Notes: generated by a model from the sequence alone, not told the origin. A DNA stretch of 64,000 bases from CAZPHU01 sp964419255 (GCA_964419255.1 CAYQOU010000001.1:71328-135327); one strand, 5' to 3'. Shown: positions 27,680-37,202, counted from the stretch's first letter. Translations and numbers: made by a program.

Positions 27680-28753
27680 TCAGAAGAAATGAATCTTTGT
27701 AGTGTCAAAAGAAACCGAAACATGATCCCCCATAGAGGGAGGGGGGTCAGAGGTAAGCAGAGAGAGTGTGTATTTCGCTGATTTGCCATGAACCAGACTC
27801 TCACGTCCTAATTTCTCGATTTGTGTAACCTCCAGCTCAAAGCTGTGTCTTTCTTCACCCTGTGATATACGTATGTGTTCAGGGCGAATTCCTACCGCAA
27901 CAGTTTTTTTATCTTTCAACACGCTTTTTCTTATCGGCAGGCGAATGCCAAATAGGAGGACATAATCGGTGTTATCATCAGAAATCACTTCGGTTTCCAA
28001 GATATTCATAGGAGGAGAGCCTATGAAACGCGCCACAAAGGTGTTAGCCGGTCTGTTGTATAGATCCTCAGGTATGCCAATCTGTTCGATACGCCCGTTT
28101 TTCAGGATTGCGACTCGATCTCCCAGGGTCATCGCCTCCACCTGATCGTGGGTGACATAAATCGTAGTTATTCCCAGTGATCGTTGAAGCTTTTTCAGCT
28201 CCGCACGGGTCGATGTCCGCAGTTGTGCATCAAGATTAGAAAGAGGTTCATCAAGAAGAAAAAGATTCGGTTCTCTGACAATCGCACGAGCGATTGCTAC
28301 TCGCTGACGTTGACCACCGCTGAGGTGGCCGGGTTTTGATGGAAGAAGGTTTTCGATTCCCAAACAACGTGCCGCCTTTCGCACAGGTTCAGCGATTGCC
28401 CCTTTCTTTAATCCGGCGATTCGGAGGGGAAATGCAATATTCTGGAAAACGGTCATATGAGGATACAGCGCGTAGTTTTGAAAAACCATCGCAATGTTTC
28501 GTTCACGCGGCGTACGCATGATCTTTTTATCATCGGAACAGAAAATGGTATCACCGAATCTTATCTCACCTCCGGAAGGAGCCTCCAAGCCGGCGATGAT
28601 GTTCAGCAGAGTCGATTTTCCGCAGCCACTGGGACCAAGTAAAACGAAAAATTCCTGAGGCTCTATGGTAAGATCGATTCCGTCCAGAGCGACGGTTTTT
28701 CGGCCAAAAGTCGAGAATGTTTTTTGTATTTTTGATATATGGAGGGCGTTCAT
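27680..28753 (-). CDS. Sugar-type ABC transporter ATP-binding protein (MalK/UgpC family)
   Basis: The ATPase of a carbohydrate importer, 357 residues. Walker A is LLGPSGCGKSTLLNIIAG, the Q-loop FQNYALYPHMTVFQNI, the ABC signature HLSGGQRQRVAIARAI, Walker B LFLLDEPLSNLDAQLR and the H-loop YVTHDQVEAM. A C-terminal TOBE/MalK regulatory domain (about 240-350, VAVGIRPEHIRI) marks the MalK/UgpC/MsmK subgroup. The ATG at 28753 overlaps the upstream permease stop (ATGA). It is the last gene of the importer operon. Confidence 0.93.
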   Translation of the reverse strand: MNALHISKIQKTFSTFGRKTVALDGIDLTIEPQEFFVLLGPSGCGKSTLLNIIAGLEAPSGGEIRFGDTIFCSDDKKIMRTPRERNIAMVFQNYALYPHMTVFQNIAFPLRIAGLKKGAIAEPVRKAARCLGIENLLPSKPGHLSGGQRQRVAIARAIVREPNLFLLDEPLSNLDAQLRTSTRAELKKLQRSLGITTIYVTHDQVEAMTLGDRVAILKNGRIEQIGIPEDLYNRPANTFVARFIGSPPMNILETEVISDDNTDYVLLFGIRLPIRKSVLKDKKTVAVGIRPEHIRISQGEERHSFELEVTQIEKLGRESLVHGKSAKYTLSLLTSDPPPSMGDHVSVSFDTTKIHFF

Positions 28754-29580
28754 CCTTTTATAGCTCCTCGGGTCAGTCCTTGAATGATATAACGCTGAAA
28801 TAACAGAGTTAAAACGACAACCGGTGCGGTGGTAATCGTTGCAGCGGCCATAATCGTGCTCCAGGGTATCTCACCGTGCAGGCCCTCAAACAGGGCGATG
28901 CCAACGGGAACAGTACGGGCCCGATAATCGGTGGTGAGCATCAGTGCAAACATAAACTCATTGAACGCAAAAATGAATGCCAGCAAAGCCGTTGAGAAAA
29001 CCCCCGGCAGTGCAACCGGAAAAACGACTCTGGTGAGTATCTGCCAGTTGTTGCATCCGTCGACTTTTGCTGCTTTGTCCAATTCTCGTGGAATTTGAGC
29101 GAAATAACTGACCTGTATCCACAATGATAGAGGTATAATCCAGGCCGTATAGGGAAAGATAAGCCCCTGATAGGTATTGATCCAGCCAAGGGAGCTGATC
29201 AGTCTGAAAAGATATCCGGCAAGACTGATCTGGGGAAACATGGAAATGGCAAGAACTATAAGCATCAGGGTCATATTCCCGCGGAAACTGATGCGGGTGA
29301 TGGCATATGCTGCCATACTGGAGATCGAAACGCATAATATTGCACTGATGGATGATACAATCAGACTATTGCGCAGGAATGCGAGAAAATGAAGCTGTTC
29401 TCCTCTGAAAATGTCCACGAAATGCTTTGCCGTAGCCGTAAAACTGGTGCGTGGACCAAGAAAGTCAGGGGAGGTCGATAACCCCGTCAGCACCATATGT
29501 ACTACCGGTGTGAGAAAGAAAAAAACCGCGACTGCAACGCCGCACAGAATAAGCAGTTGTTGGGTGCGTTTTTCGCTCAA
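28750..29580 (-). CDS. Carbohydrate ABC transporter permease (MalG-like)
   Basis: A 276-residue inner-membrane permease with six predicted helices and the EAA loop (IPRELDKAAKVDGCNNWQIL, then RVVFPVALPGV) that contacts the ATPase. It is the MalG-type partner of the following MalF-type permease and overlaps both neighbours by 4 nt. The class is CUT1 sugar importer by family resemblance; the actual sugar is unknown. Confidence 0.92.
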   Translation of the reverse strand: MSEKRTQQLLILCGVAVAVFFFLTPVVHMVLTGLSTSPDFLGPRTSFTATAKHFVDIFRGEQLHFLAFLRNSLIVSSISAILCVSISSMAAYAITRISFRGNMTLMLIVLAISMFPQISLAGYLFRLISSLGWINTYQGLIFPYTAWIIPLSLWIQVSYFAQIPRELDKAAKVDGCNNWQILTRVVFPVALPGVFSTALLAFIFAFNEFMFALMLTTDYRARTVPVGIALFEGLHGEIPWSTIMAAATITTAPVVVLTLLFQRYIIQGLTRGAIKG

Positions 29581-30473
29581 ACCAGATCCTCTCCAAATCG
29601 TCCAAGCTTTACGTATGACAGGGATAGAAAAAATGCTATCAGAAAGATCACCACAGACACTGCTGAGCCGTATCCGAAATCCCCGCCATTAAGATAATGA
29701 TACGATAATAGCGAGAGAGCATTAGTAGCACCACCGGGGCCGCCGGAGGTTATTACATAGATTAAATCGAAGATTCTTAAGGCGTCAATTGTGCGAAATA
29801 ATAACGCGACTACAATAATCGGGCGCATCAGAGGAAGCGTGACCGAGAAAAAACGCTGCAAAAAGTGCGCCCCGTCAACCTGAGCCTGTCTATACAAATC
29901 CTCCGGAATCGCAGAAAGACCTGCAAGTAAAATGATTGCTACAAATGGGGTTGTTTTCCACATGTCTGCAATGATAATAGCCCAGAATGCACCGCTGCCT
30001 GTTCCCAACCAGTTCATTGCCGATTCACTGAGCCCGATTTGTGTGATTAGAAAGTTTGCCAGACCATAGTCATAGTTGTAAATCAGCTCCCATATACGGC
30101 CACTGACTGCTGCGGGTATTGCCCAGGGAATAAGGATACTCGCCCTCATCAGACCACGGGCCCTGGAAGGATAATTAAGCAGGAGTGCAAGCAGCATACC
30201 GGTGATAAGCTCAAGGGGCACTGAAATGAGAATAAACAGCATGGTAAACTGCAAAGACTGTAGAAATACCGGATCCTGCAGCAGCGTGAGATAGTTTTTG
30301 ACTCCCACCCATTTTCTTGTTGCTATAAAGCTGACGTCACGGAAAAAACTGCTGTAAACGGTGCCAATCACCGGCAGAAGTACAAACAACGCCAGCAGTA
30401 TAAGCAAGGGCGCCAGAAGTCGCAATGCCTGGGCAGCAGGTGAACTATTGTTAGTTTGTATGGATGTGCTCAT
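29577..30473 (-). CDS. Carbohydrate ABC transporter permease (MalF-like)
   Basis: A 298-residue permease with a cytoplasmic N-terminus, six predicted helices and the EAA loop IPEDLYRQAQVDGAHFLQRF followed by SVTLPLMRPIIV. It pairs with the MalG-like permease downstream (4-nt overlap) and follows the solute-binding protein gene by about 50 nt. Together they should form the translocation pore of a CUT1-type importer for an unidentified glycoside or oligosaccharide. Confidence 0.92.
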   Translation of the reverse strand: MSTSIQTNNSSPAAQALRLLAPLLILLALFVLLPVIGTVYSSFFRDVSFIATRKWVGVKNYLTLLQDPVFLQSLQFTMLFILISVPLELITGMLLALLLNYPSRARGLMRASILIPWAIPAAVSGRIWELIYNYDYGLANFLITQIGLSESAMNWLGTGSGAFWAIIIADMWKTTPFVAIILLAGLSAIPEDLYRQAQVDGAHFLQRFFSVTLPLMRPIIVVALLFRTIDALRIFDLIYVITSGGPGGATNALSLLSYHYLNGGDFGYGSAVSVVIFLIAFFLSLSYVKLGRFGEDLV

Positions 30474-30522
30474 GATACATCGAATCGAACTGTCAAATGT
30501 TTACTAAACACACAAGAAGTGC

Positions 30523-31809
30523 CTACGGCACAACTGCATACTGTTCAAAGGCATCCTGCATCTCCTTTTCAGCATCGGCAAGTGCCTTGTCGACGCTCGT
30601 CTTTTCTGCAAGGGCAGAATTGAGATGGTGCTGCAATATCTTGCTTATATACGTATAGTAGGGTACGTTTGGCCGTGCAATTGCCCTGGTGAATGCATCG
30701 CGCAAGGTCTTGAAATGCGGCATGTATTTCAATACTTCGGTATCCTGATAGACATCTTTACGCCCAGGATTCCATCCGAGTTCCAGGGCGAGCTTTTTTT
30801 GGGTTTCATAGGAGGTGATAAATGCGACAAACTGCCAGGCCTCTTTTTTGAGTCGTGAAAAGGGAGATATGCCCACATGCCACCCACCGAGAGTTGCCAC
30901 ACTTCTGCCACCGGGAAAGTGGGGGAGTGGTGCGATTCCAACATTTTCTGCAACCGGAGAGGATTCCTCGTTATGAAGTTTCCACGCGTAGGGCCAGTTT
31001 CTTTCGAATAATGCATTCCCATTCTGAAAAAAAGTTCGTACCTCCTCCTCTTTCATCTCGGTGTAGGTGTTCGGAGGTGATATTGCGTTACCATGAATAA
31101 AATCCTTCATCAGTTTAAGCGCTTCCCTGTTTTGCTCGGTATTGACACGGATGGCATTTTCGGTTATCTCTATACCACCGCCATGAGAGCCGGCAAATTC
31201 CAAAAACGTACATACCAGGCCTTCATATTGGGCGCCCTGCCAGACGAAACCATAAAACCTGGGATTTACCTTCCGCTGTTGAGTCATGATTTTTCTGCTT
31301 GTCGCAACAAGATCCTGCCAGGTCTGAGGAACTTGTTGATTATACTTTTTCAGTAGATCTTCTCTGTAATACAGCATGCCTCCATCGATATACACCGGAA
31401 GTGCCACCAGTGTGTTATCGTATCTATCAACCTGCCCGACGATAGTATCGAAAAAAACGGTGTCATAAGTAGCGCTGACCATGAGCTGGTCGAGCGGATG
31501 AAGCCACTTACTTGCTGCAAATTGGGCTATCCAGGCGACATCCATGAGAAATACATCCGGTTGGGCCTTTCTGGAACTCAATGACGTTACAAGGCTCTGA
31601 CGTCTTTGGTCAGTATCTGTCGGCTGGCGAATTAAATCGATTTCTATGCCTGTCCGGGCGGTAAATGTATCAGATAATGCCTGCCAAAAATCAAGCTCCG
31701 CCGGAGCTCCTCCCACGGCAAAGCTGAGCCTGTTGTCCGGAGAGCGGGTGCAGAAAAGCAGGGAAAGAGAAATTATCAGTGGCACAGCTATGGATAGTAA
31801 TCGTTTCAT
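30523..31809 (-). CDS. Extracellular solute-binding protein, sugar ABC transporter
   Basis: A 428-residue exported binding protein (SBP family 1). The ATG at 31809 is preferred because GGAGAT precedes it and a signal sequence follows (KRLLSIAVPLIISLSLLFC); the longer frame upstream has no start signal. The segment LSLLFC could be a non-standard lipobox, so it may be a lipoprotein anchored by Cys19. The body has the usual two-lobed layout (FAVGGAPAELDFWQALSDTF, DVFLMDVAWIAQFAASKWL, NALFERNWPYAWKLHNE). It leads the importer operon and delivers substrate to the two permeases. Confidence 0.9.
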   Translation of the reverse strand: MKRLLSIAVPLIISLSLLFCTRSPDNRLSFAVGGAPAELDFWQALSDTFTARTGIEIDLIRQPTDTDQRRQSLVTSLSSRKAQPDVFLMDVAWIAQFAASKWLHPLDQLMVSATYDTVFFDTIVGQVDRYDNTLVALPVYIDGGMLYYREDLLKKYNQQVPQTWQDLVATSRKIMTQQRKVNPRFYGFVWQGAQYEGLVCTFLEFAGSHGGGIEITENAIRVNTEQNREALKLMKDFIHGNAISPPNTYTEMKEEEVRTFFQNGNALFERNWPYAWKLHNEESSPVAENVGIAPLPHFPGGRSVATLGGWHVGISPFSRLKKEAWQFVAFITSYETQKKLALELGWNPGRKDVYQDTEVLKYMPHFKTLRDAFTRAIARPNVPYYTYISKILQHHLNSALAEKTSVDKALADAEKEMQDAFEQYAVVP

Positions 31810-31852
31810 CGACAATCTCCGGCCTGTATAAGTACAAAAGTAACCGATGTGA

Positions 31853-32314
31853 TCAAATTTGTTGTGATGTTTTCTTTTCGAAAAGAGATTCCACATCACT
31901 GAGAAGACGACGAAGTTTCTTTTTCGATATATTCTTTTCATCTTTGATGTTGTTCAATTCGGCAAAATACTTCTGTAAAAGGAAAATTTCCTGTTTGCAG
32001 TTCGGAAAATGTTCGATTGCAGTTTGCTGCTGACTGTCTGTTATACGGTCACGAATGGTGAGACCGTAGTTTTCTTTCATGTATACTACCAGTGTCACTT
32101 TCAATCTCTTGTAGTAAGCATACGCTTTTTTTTCAAAATGTGGGGAGCGGTCGCGCTCCAGATTTTGACTGATTTTGTATAACTGTTCGAGCACTTTTTC
32201 CGGCAGTGTCCCAACCTCCACCTTCGTGCGTCTCCAGCGAAACCGGTGGAAGGCAAAAAGAATGAGCAGAAAAACTGCGATAACAGTTATGTATGGAATG
32301 TATTGCAGAAACAT
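31853..32314 (-). CDS. Small membrane-anchored hypothetical protein
   Basis: A 153-residue protein from the ATG at 32314 (the longer frame upstream lacks a start signal). One N-terminal membrane helix (about 5-24, YIPYITVIAVFLLILFAF) is followed by a basic, helical cytoplasmic part with several Lys-rich segments. No family recognised. It ends 43 nt before the solute-binding protein gene, so it may be the first gene of the importer operon, and it is divergent from a MerR-type regulator 132 bp away. Confidence 0.6.
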   Translation of the reverse strand: MFLQYIPYITVIAVFLLILFAFHRFRWRRTKVEVGTLPEKVLEQLYKISQNLERDRSPHFEKKAYAYYKRLKVTLVVYMKENYGLTIRDRITDSQQQTAIEHFPNCKQEIFLLQKYFAELNNIKDEKNISKKKLRRLLSDVESLFEKKTSQQI

Positions 32315-32446
32315 AAATATATGTATTTTTCTAAAGAGAAAAGCTACCGAAATATCTTTACTATATATTACACATTTAAGTAATATATATTTCACTGATA
32401 TGTGTAGCAATTATCTTTGTATTTATTGTAGTTTGAGGTTAAAGAA

Positions 32447-32818
32447 ATGCCACGAAGGATCGATCCTGACAAGCCGCTATTTACTATCGGGGCGGTTGCG
32501 GATATTTTGGACATTAAACCGAGAATGCTTCGGTTGTTCGAAGAACGCGGACTCATTACCCCCTCACGCACAGAGGGAAATCGCCGGTTGTATACGTTAA
32601 AAGATATTGATATGCTCTCCTATATTCAGTACCTTACGCTGGTAAAAAGAGTGAATATGGCTGGTGTTCGGGAAATTCAGAAACTACTGGCCTGGATGAG
32701 CGATGCGGAACGTAATCGTTTCATGGAAGAGATTGAACGAACAATCGAGACCCTGCCTCTGGACCAGAGAAAAGTATACCGGGGAGATGATGAAAACCTG
32801 CATTCATTCTCGGAATAG
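32447..32818 (+). CDS. MerR-family transcriptional regulator (HspR/GlnR-like)
   Basis: A 123-residue DNA-binding protein with the MerR winged helix at the N-terminus: FTIGAVADILDIKPRMLRLF, then EERGLITPSRTEGNRRLYTL and DIDMLSYIQYLTLVKRVNMA. This resembles the HspR/GlnR subgroup more than metal sensors, and no cysteine cluster is present. The C-terminal helix for dimerisation is short. It is divergent from the small membrane protein and importer operon, so the shared 132-bp gap is the most likely place for its operator. I could not point to a clear inverted repeat. Confidence 0.85.
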   Translation: MPRRIDPDKPLFTIGAVADILDIKPRMLRLFEERGLITPSRTEGNRRLYTLKDIDMLSYIQYLTLVKRVNMAGVREIQKLLAWMSDAERNRFMEEIERTIETLPLDQRKVYRGDDENLHSFSE

Positions 32819-32917
32819 AGCTAATCAGGGGAGAATCTGTTTGAAATCCTGTCCCCTTGGATATCTATCGTTCCGCGATAACCTGCCTGAGCGATAAAAC
32901 TGACATGTAGAAGAGAA

Positions 32918-32949
32918 TTCAGCCGGACGAGGTTTCCCATCCGGCTGAA
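32918..32949 (-). terminator. Hairpin terminator after the sigma factor gene
   Basis: A perfect 10-bp inverted repeat (TTCAGCCGGA/TCCGGCTGAA) with a 12-nt loop. On the minus strand it is followed by TTCTCTTCT. It lies 12 bp beyond the sigma gene stop. Confidence 0.7.
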
Positions 32950-32960
32950 CCAAAACGATC

Positions 32961-33824
32961 TCAAGCCGTAATGTATTCTCGTAAGCCATTAACTTTGACA
33001 ACACGACGCAGCTTCTGCAGAGCAGCGTCTTTTATTTGCCGCACCCGTTCTCTGGTCAAACTTGAATGCTGACCTATTTCATCCAGAGTGTTGGTGGCTT
33101 CCTCTCCAATGCCGAAGTATTTACGAATCACATACTGCTCCCGCTGATTAAGATGGCTTAACAGCAGAGTGTCAACTTCATACTTGAGGAAATTGTCCAT
33201 CGCATCATGATCGGGAGCGTCTGATTTTGTATCACGCAACAGATCAATAAACTTATCGTCATTATCTTTTCCCATAGGTGCATCCAGAGACTTATGGTTG
33301 GAGCCAATTTTTAGCGTATTGATGACGTCATTCTCACTTAGGCCCAACTCCTCTGAAACTTCACGCTCATTTGGCAATCGCATGAATTTTTGTTCGAGTC
33401 TACTTTGTACCTTGCCTACCTTATACACCCGACCGACACAGTTAATTGGCAGTTTTACTATTCGTGATTGTTCGGCCAGAGATTGAAGGATTGCCTGTCG
33501 AATCCACCACACGGCATAGGAGATGAACTTGAAATTCTTCTTCTCGTCAAAACGATGCGCAGCCCTGATAAGACCTACATTGCCTTCATTGATTAGGTCC
33601 TCCAGGGGAAGTCCCTGGTTTTGATAGTTTCTGGCCACACTTATGACAAAGCGCAGATTAGCTTTGACCAGTGTCTCAAGTGCTTTCTGGTCGCCCTTGC
33701 GAATTTTTACCGCTGCAACAGCTTCTTCTTCGGCGGAGAGAGTTCGATATTTGGAGATCTCACGTAAATAGAGTCCGAGATTTCCTTCTTCGACAAAGAA
33801 GTCATTAGCTCTTCCTCTTGGCAT
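32961..33824 (-). CDS. Primary-type RNA polymerase sigma-70 factor (RpoD/SigA-like)
   Basis: A 287-residue sigma-70 factor with regions 1.2 (NLGLYLREISKYRTLSAEEE), 2 (ANLRFVISVARNYQNQGLPL, EDLINEGNVGLIRAAHRF, FKFISYAVWWIRQAILQSLA), 3 and 4 (HTH: TLDEIGQHSSLTRERVRQIK). There is no region 1.1 extension. This short form matches the housekeeping sigma of Bacteroidetes in length and layout, although a group 2 (RpoS-like) role is not excluded. It is a single-gene unit with its own terminator. It directs polymerase to -35/-10 promoters such as the one at 57532. Confidence 0.88.
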   Translation of the reverse strand: MPRGRANDFFVEEGNLGLYLREISKYRTLSAEEEAVAAVKIRKGDQKALETLVKANLRFVISVARNYQNQGLPLEDLINEGNVGLIRAAHRFDEKKNFKFISYAVWWIRQAILQSLAEQSRIVKLPINCVGRVYKVGKVQSRLEQKFMRLPNEREVSEELGLSENDVINTLKIGSNHKSLDAPMGKDNDDKFIDLLRDTKSDAPDHDAMDNFLKYEVDTLLLSHLNQREQYVIRKYFGIGEEATNTLDEIGQHSSLTRERVRQIKDAALQKLRRVVKVNGLREYITA

Positions 33825-33857
33825 TATACATTGCCTCCCTTCCGTGTAATCACGGTG

Positions 33858-35006
33858 TTATGTTCCTACCGCAGAGTCGATACCCGAGCCGGAACAGTAG
33901 TGGTGATGACAGCTCTCATTACTAATATAGCCAAAATGCACCATGTGGTGCTTAAGTTTTTTTCTTATATACTGTTTATCGCTATCGGTAAGGGCGTAGC
34001 GATTCTTCCGGTATGAGCCAACTCTGCGTTTAAATGAAGAAAGATTTTGCTTATAGATTTGATTAAATGGTATATGCAAAAATCGACATATTCCGGAAAT
34101 CATCCCCGGAACATCCTCCTCCAGCTCATCGAAACGAATCTGATGATGCTGCTCTTCGGGAAGCTTTTGCAGGTCCGAGCGAACCTTCCACATCATCTTA
34201 TCGTATACATCTACTACTTCCTCAAGTCTGGGTGCGCGAATCTCATCGCGTAATGCATTCTGGCGTCCCACAACACTCCACATGTGCATAGTAGAGGGGA
34301 TTACCGATAAGGGATTACGATGAATGTGGATGAATTTCGCCTTAGGAAACATCGAGGCAAGCACCGGAATCCGCATGGAATGGAAAGGATTTTTAAATAC
34401 CAGTCGCTTTCCCGTTTTAAATGCCAGTTTTCTGTAGAAAAGGCGGAATGAGTCCTTCCATTTTTTCTTATCTTCCTCTTCTTTTGGCATGTAATCATCG
34501 ACACCGGAGAGAAAGAAACGATTCGATTTGGGGAAGATAAGCTCTTCGACAGGAGAAATGGTTGTCATCCTGAACAGCGCATATTCATCTTCCTGCGGCT
34601 CTTCCAGACCCAGGGCAACATTGTCTACGGTACGTCTGGGAGTAAGAAACGGTTTGATCAGAGGATAAAGGATTTTCCTCGAACTTAAAAAACTTTCGGG
34701 TGCTCCGATCTGAAAAAGCGTCGGTGCTGCCATATGGGGCGAAAGATTCAGAAGCTGATGTAAAAAGGTGCTTCCGGTCCGCCAGTGACCAACGATGAAA
34801 ACCGGATCTTCGGGTGTAGATATCTCACGGATTTTCTTTTCGTAGCCAATCTTATCAAACAAAGAAAAAAAGGAGGTCGGAACCGAACAGTTAAAAAGAA
34901 ACAGTAGCCGACTGATATAATGCGGTCGCAAACTTATTCCATTACGTGCCACCAGGCGCAGGAGGTTTCTTGTATTTATTCCTGTAATAAAGTATCCACT
35001 ATCCAT
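33858..35006 (-). CDS. Sulfotransferase-family protein
   Basis: A 382-residue protein of the sulfotransferase superfamily, which transfers sulfate from PAPS to carbohydrates or other acceptors. The 5'-phosphosulfate binding loop is FIVGHWRTGSTFLHQLLNLS (about residues 68-87), and the 3'-phosphate binding segment is FIHIHRNPLSVIPSTMHMW. No signal peptide is seen. The C-terminus has an odd His/Cys-rich tail (SCHHHYCSGSG). A second, different sulfotransferase gene lies about 2.3 kb away. The acceptor is unknown; surface glycan is a reasonable guess. Confidence 0.82.
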   Translation of the reverse strand: MDSGYFITGINTRNLLRLVARNGISLRPHYISRLLFLFNCSVPTSFFSLFDKIGYEKKIREISTPEDPVFIVGHWRTGSTFLHQLLNLSPHMAAPTLFQIGAPESFLSSRKILYPLIKPFLTPRRTVDNVALGLEEPQEDEYALFRMTTISPVEELIFPKSNRFFLSGVDDYMPKEEEDKKKWKDSFRLFYRKLAFKTGKRLVFKNPFHSMRIPVLASMFPKAKFIHIHRNPLSVIPSTMHMWSVVGRQNALRDEIRAPRLEEVVDVYDKMMWKVRSDLQKLPEEQHHQIRFDELEEDVPGMISGICRFLHIPFNQIYKQNLSSFKRRVGSYRKNRYALTDSDKQYIRKKLKHHMVHFGYISNESCHHHYCSGSGIDSAVGT

Positions 35007-35451
35007 GTTTTAAAACCCTTTCCCAAAGATCTTGTAGCTTTGGGCTGTTGCATATTTTTTTCTTATTCCCACTCTGTAATAAAACCCATTTCTGTTGCGC
35101 GATCCGGGCAGCTCTCTAATCGGAGTAGCTCAATTTTAATACGAAAAGAAGGTACCGGTGTTTAACAAAAGATGAGTGTTCATAAGTGCAACCAAATTAT
35201 CCGCAGAAGGCAATAGTACTCAAAATAATAAAGGAAAGAGGTAAATATACACCCTTTTAGGTAAAAAAATGATGATCTGCTCTACACTATTACAACAATG
35301 AAAACAATGTGTTATCAAAATGAAACAAAAAAACATTAAAGGAGTGTACCTCACAATGTGCTTTTAGGCGCCAGTACCTTATATATTTGAGAGGAGGATT
35401 GGCAATTTCCAATGAATGCTGAAATGATCTCATGTAAAACAGGGGGGGGTT

Positions 35452-35523
35452 ATGGAGGATATAGTTCGACTTTCGGGGGCAATTAAAGTTGACCCGTCCC
35501 TGGAGAGATTAGATATTAAATGA
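35452..35523 (+). CDS. Short ORF upstream of the Gfo/Idh/MocA gene
   Basis: A 23-codon frame (MEDIVRLSGAIKVDPSLERL, then DIK) whose ATG lies just after a run of eight G residues that could serve as ribosome binding site. Its KVDPSLER is echoed 90 bp downstream in frame with the oxidoreductase (LNIDPSLED). Another 24-codon frame starting at 35422, MNAEMISCKTGGGYGGYSST followed by FGGN, overlaps it and would fuse with it if the G-run lost one base. It could be a leader, a decayed gene or a small peptide. Confidence 0.3.
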   Translation: MEDIVRLSGAIKVDPSLERLDIK

Positions 35524-35616
35524 GAACAGAATTGATGAATTTACCTTTAACCGCTTAAAACCCTCTCGTCACGGGTGAGTTTAAACATTGATCCAAGCCT
35601 TGAGGATTATTTACTA

Positions 35617-36723
35617 ATGAAGAAAAAGATTTTTGCAGGAATAATCGGGTGTGGGAAAATAAGTGGGGTATACACCCAGACGCTCCAGAAATTTTCATCT
35701 CTTGAGGTGATAGCCTGCGCCGATCTGAACCGGAATATCGCAGATGCACACAAAAGCAAATGGGGAATAAAAAAAAGCTGCAGTGTGGATGAGCTATTAT
35801 CTGACAGGGAAATCGATCTGGTCATTATTCTAACTCCTCCCGCAACGCATGCCGAGCTTTCGCGTAAGGCGCTTGAACACAATAAACATGTATATTGTGA
35901 AAAACCCCTGGCCTTAAACAGAAAAGATGCCGGGGAGATTGTACAGATAGCCAAAAACAGTGGGCTTGTTGTCGGGTGCGCGCCGGATACGGTTTTGGGG
36001 GCAGGATTGCAGACCGCCCGCAAAATCATGGATGAGGGTTGTATAGGGGAGTTGACCGGTGTATCGGCTTTCATGCTCACTGCAGGGCCGGAAAGTTGGC
36101 ATCCGAACCCGTTTTTTCTCTATGATATCGGTGGTGGTCCTCTGTTTGATATGGGGCCTTACTATCTTACCGCACTCATTCACCTTTTGGGGCCGGTTAA
36201 AAGAGTAGCAGCTCTGGGTGGTGTCGGACAGAAGGAGAGGTCGGTTGGGAGCGGCCCGTGTGCAGGCAGTAAGATTCCTGTGAATGTTCACACTCATCTC
36301 AGCTGTATTCTCGCCTTTGTATCCGGCACTCTGTGCTCTCTGACACTCAGCTTCGATGCACCCGGTCAGACCACTGCACCAAAAATCGAAATATACGGCA
36401 CTAGGGGTACATTGGTTTTGTCGGATCCAAACACGTTTGGTGAAAATGTACTGATAAGAACCGCGGGTGAGAAAGATTTCTCACCGGTTGATATGATACA
36501 TGGTTATACGGATAATTGCAGGGGAATAGGGGCAGCCGAGCTTGCTGCGGCCATACGACACGACAGAACTTCACGTACGAATGCATCAACAGCATTGCAT
36601 GTCGTTGATATCATGCAGGCCCTGGATGAATCGGCAAAATCTTTTCAGTTCATTTCCACACAAACGACCTGCGATAGGCCGCTGCCGTTTAGATGTGATA
36701 CACTGTGGGAAATAAGTAGTTAA
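35617..36723 (+). CDS. Gfo/Idh/MocA-family NAD(P)-dependent oxidoreductase
   Basis: A 368-residue dehydrogenase of the glucose-fructose oxidoreductase/inositol dehydrogenase family. The N-terminal Rossmann motif is AGIIGCGKISGVYTQTLQ, and the catalytic Lys lies in YCEKPLALNRKDAGEIV; the C-terminal half is the alpha/beta substrate domain (GGGPLFDMGPYYLTALIHLL). The ATG at 35617 is preferred (GAGGA upstream); a GTG at 35575 would add 14 residues but has no ribosome site. The substrate is probably a sugar derivative. It stands between two sulfotransferase genes, compatible with glycan modification, though not in their operons. Confidence 0.88.
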   Translation: MKKKIFAGIIGCGKISGVYTQTLQKFSSLEVIACADLNRNIADAHKSKWGIKKSCSVDELLSDREIDLVIILTPPATHAELSRKALEHNKHVYCEKPLALNRKDAGEIVQIAKNSGLVVGCAPDTVLGAGLQTARKIMDEGCIGELTGVSAFMLTAGPESWHPNPFFLYDIGGGPLFDMGPYYLTALIHLLGPVKRVAALGGVGQKERSVGSGPCAGSKIPVNVHTHLSCILAFVSGTLCSLTLSFDAPGQTTAPKIEIYGTRGTLVLSDPNTFGENVLIRTAGEKDFSPVDMIHGYTDNCRGIGAAELAAAIRHDRTSRTNASTALHVVDIMQALDESAKSFQFISTQTTCDRPLPFRCDTLWEISS

Positions 36724-36777
36724 GAGGCAATATCGCCAAAAAGAGGTCGGAAAATACCAGGTTGCGAAAGAGAGACG

Positions 36778-37155
36778 ATGAGCATTTTTTTTCAGCATCT
36801 ACTTATATTTTGTTCAACGGCCGGAGTAATATCTGAACTTATCTCCATTGGTTGGCCGGAAAAGATTGTCGGTATTCTGCAGAGAGATCCCGAAGAGCTG
36901 ATCGGAGATGTTTTTTACCGGTCGGTGTTTATACTTTCAAGCTTTTACCTGCTTGCCATCATCCTTTTGTTTTTCTCAGAATATCGTTTCTTTAATACAT
37001 ACGCCATAATTCTTTTACTCAATTCATTGTTCATCTGGTTATTTAGGCGAATTGTCTTTCGATTTCGCATCATACAGATTGCTGAATCGACTCTCTGTCT
37101 CATTCTGTTGTTTGATGTTATACGCACCGTCATAAAATCGGTCTGGCTAGGTTAA
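36778..37155 (+). CDS. Small multi-pass membrane protein, unknown function
   Basis: A 125-residue hydrophobic protein with about four membrane helices (roughly 4-21, 48-66, 70-90 and 97-118) and an Arg-rich loop (FRRIVFRFRI). The ATG follows GAGAGACG. It starts 55 bp after the oxidoreductase stop and may be co-transcribed with it. I do not recognise a family. Confidence 0.65.
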   Translation: MSIFFQHLLIFCSTAGVISELISIGWPEKIVGILQRDPEELIGDVFYRSVFILSSFYLLAIILLFFSEYRFFNTYAIILLLNSLFIWLFRRIVFRFRIIQIAESTLCLILLFDVIRTVIKSVWLG

Positions 37156-37202
37156 TCATCCTGAATCTATGCCTGTGAGTGCAATAAAAATTATATCCGA
37201 AA

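Noticed and set aside
35041..35150. Further family 1 repeat copy near 35098 (TTGCGCGATCC, GTAGCTCAATTTTAA)
   Set aside because: Similarity too weak to separate from chance by eye.
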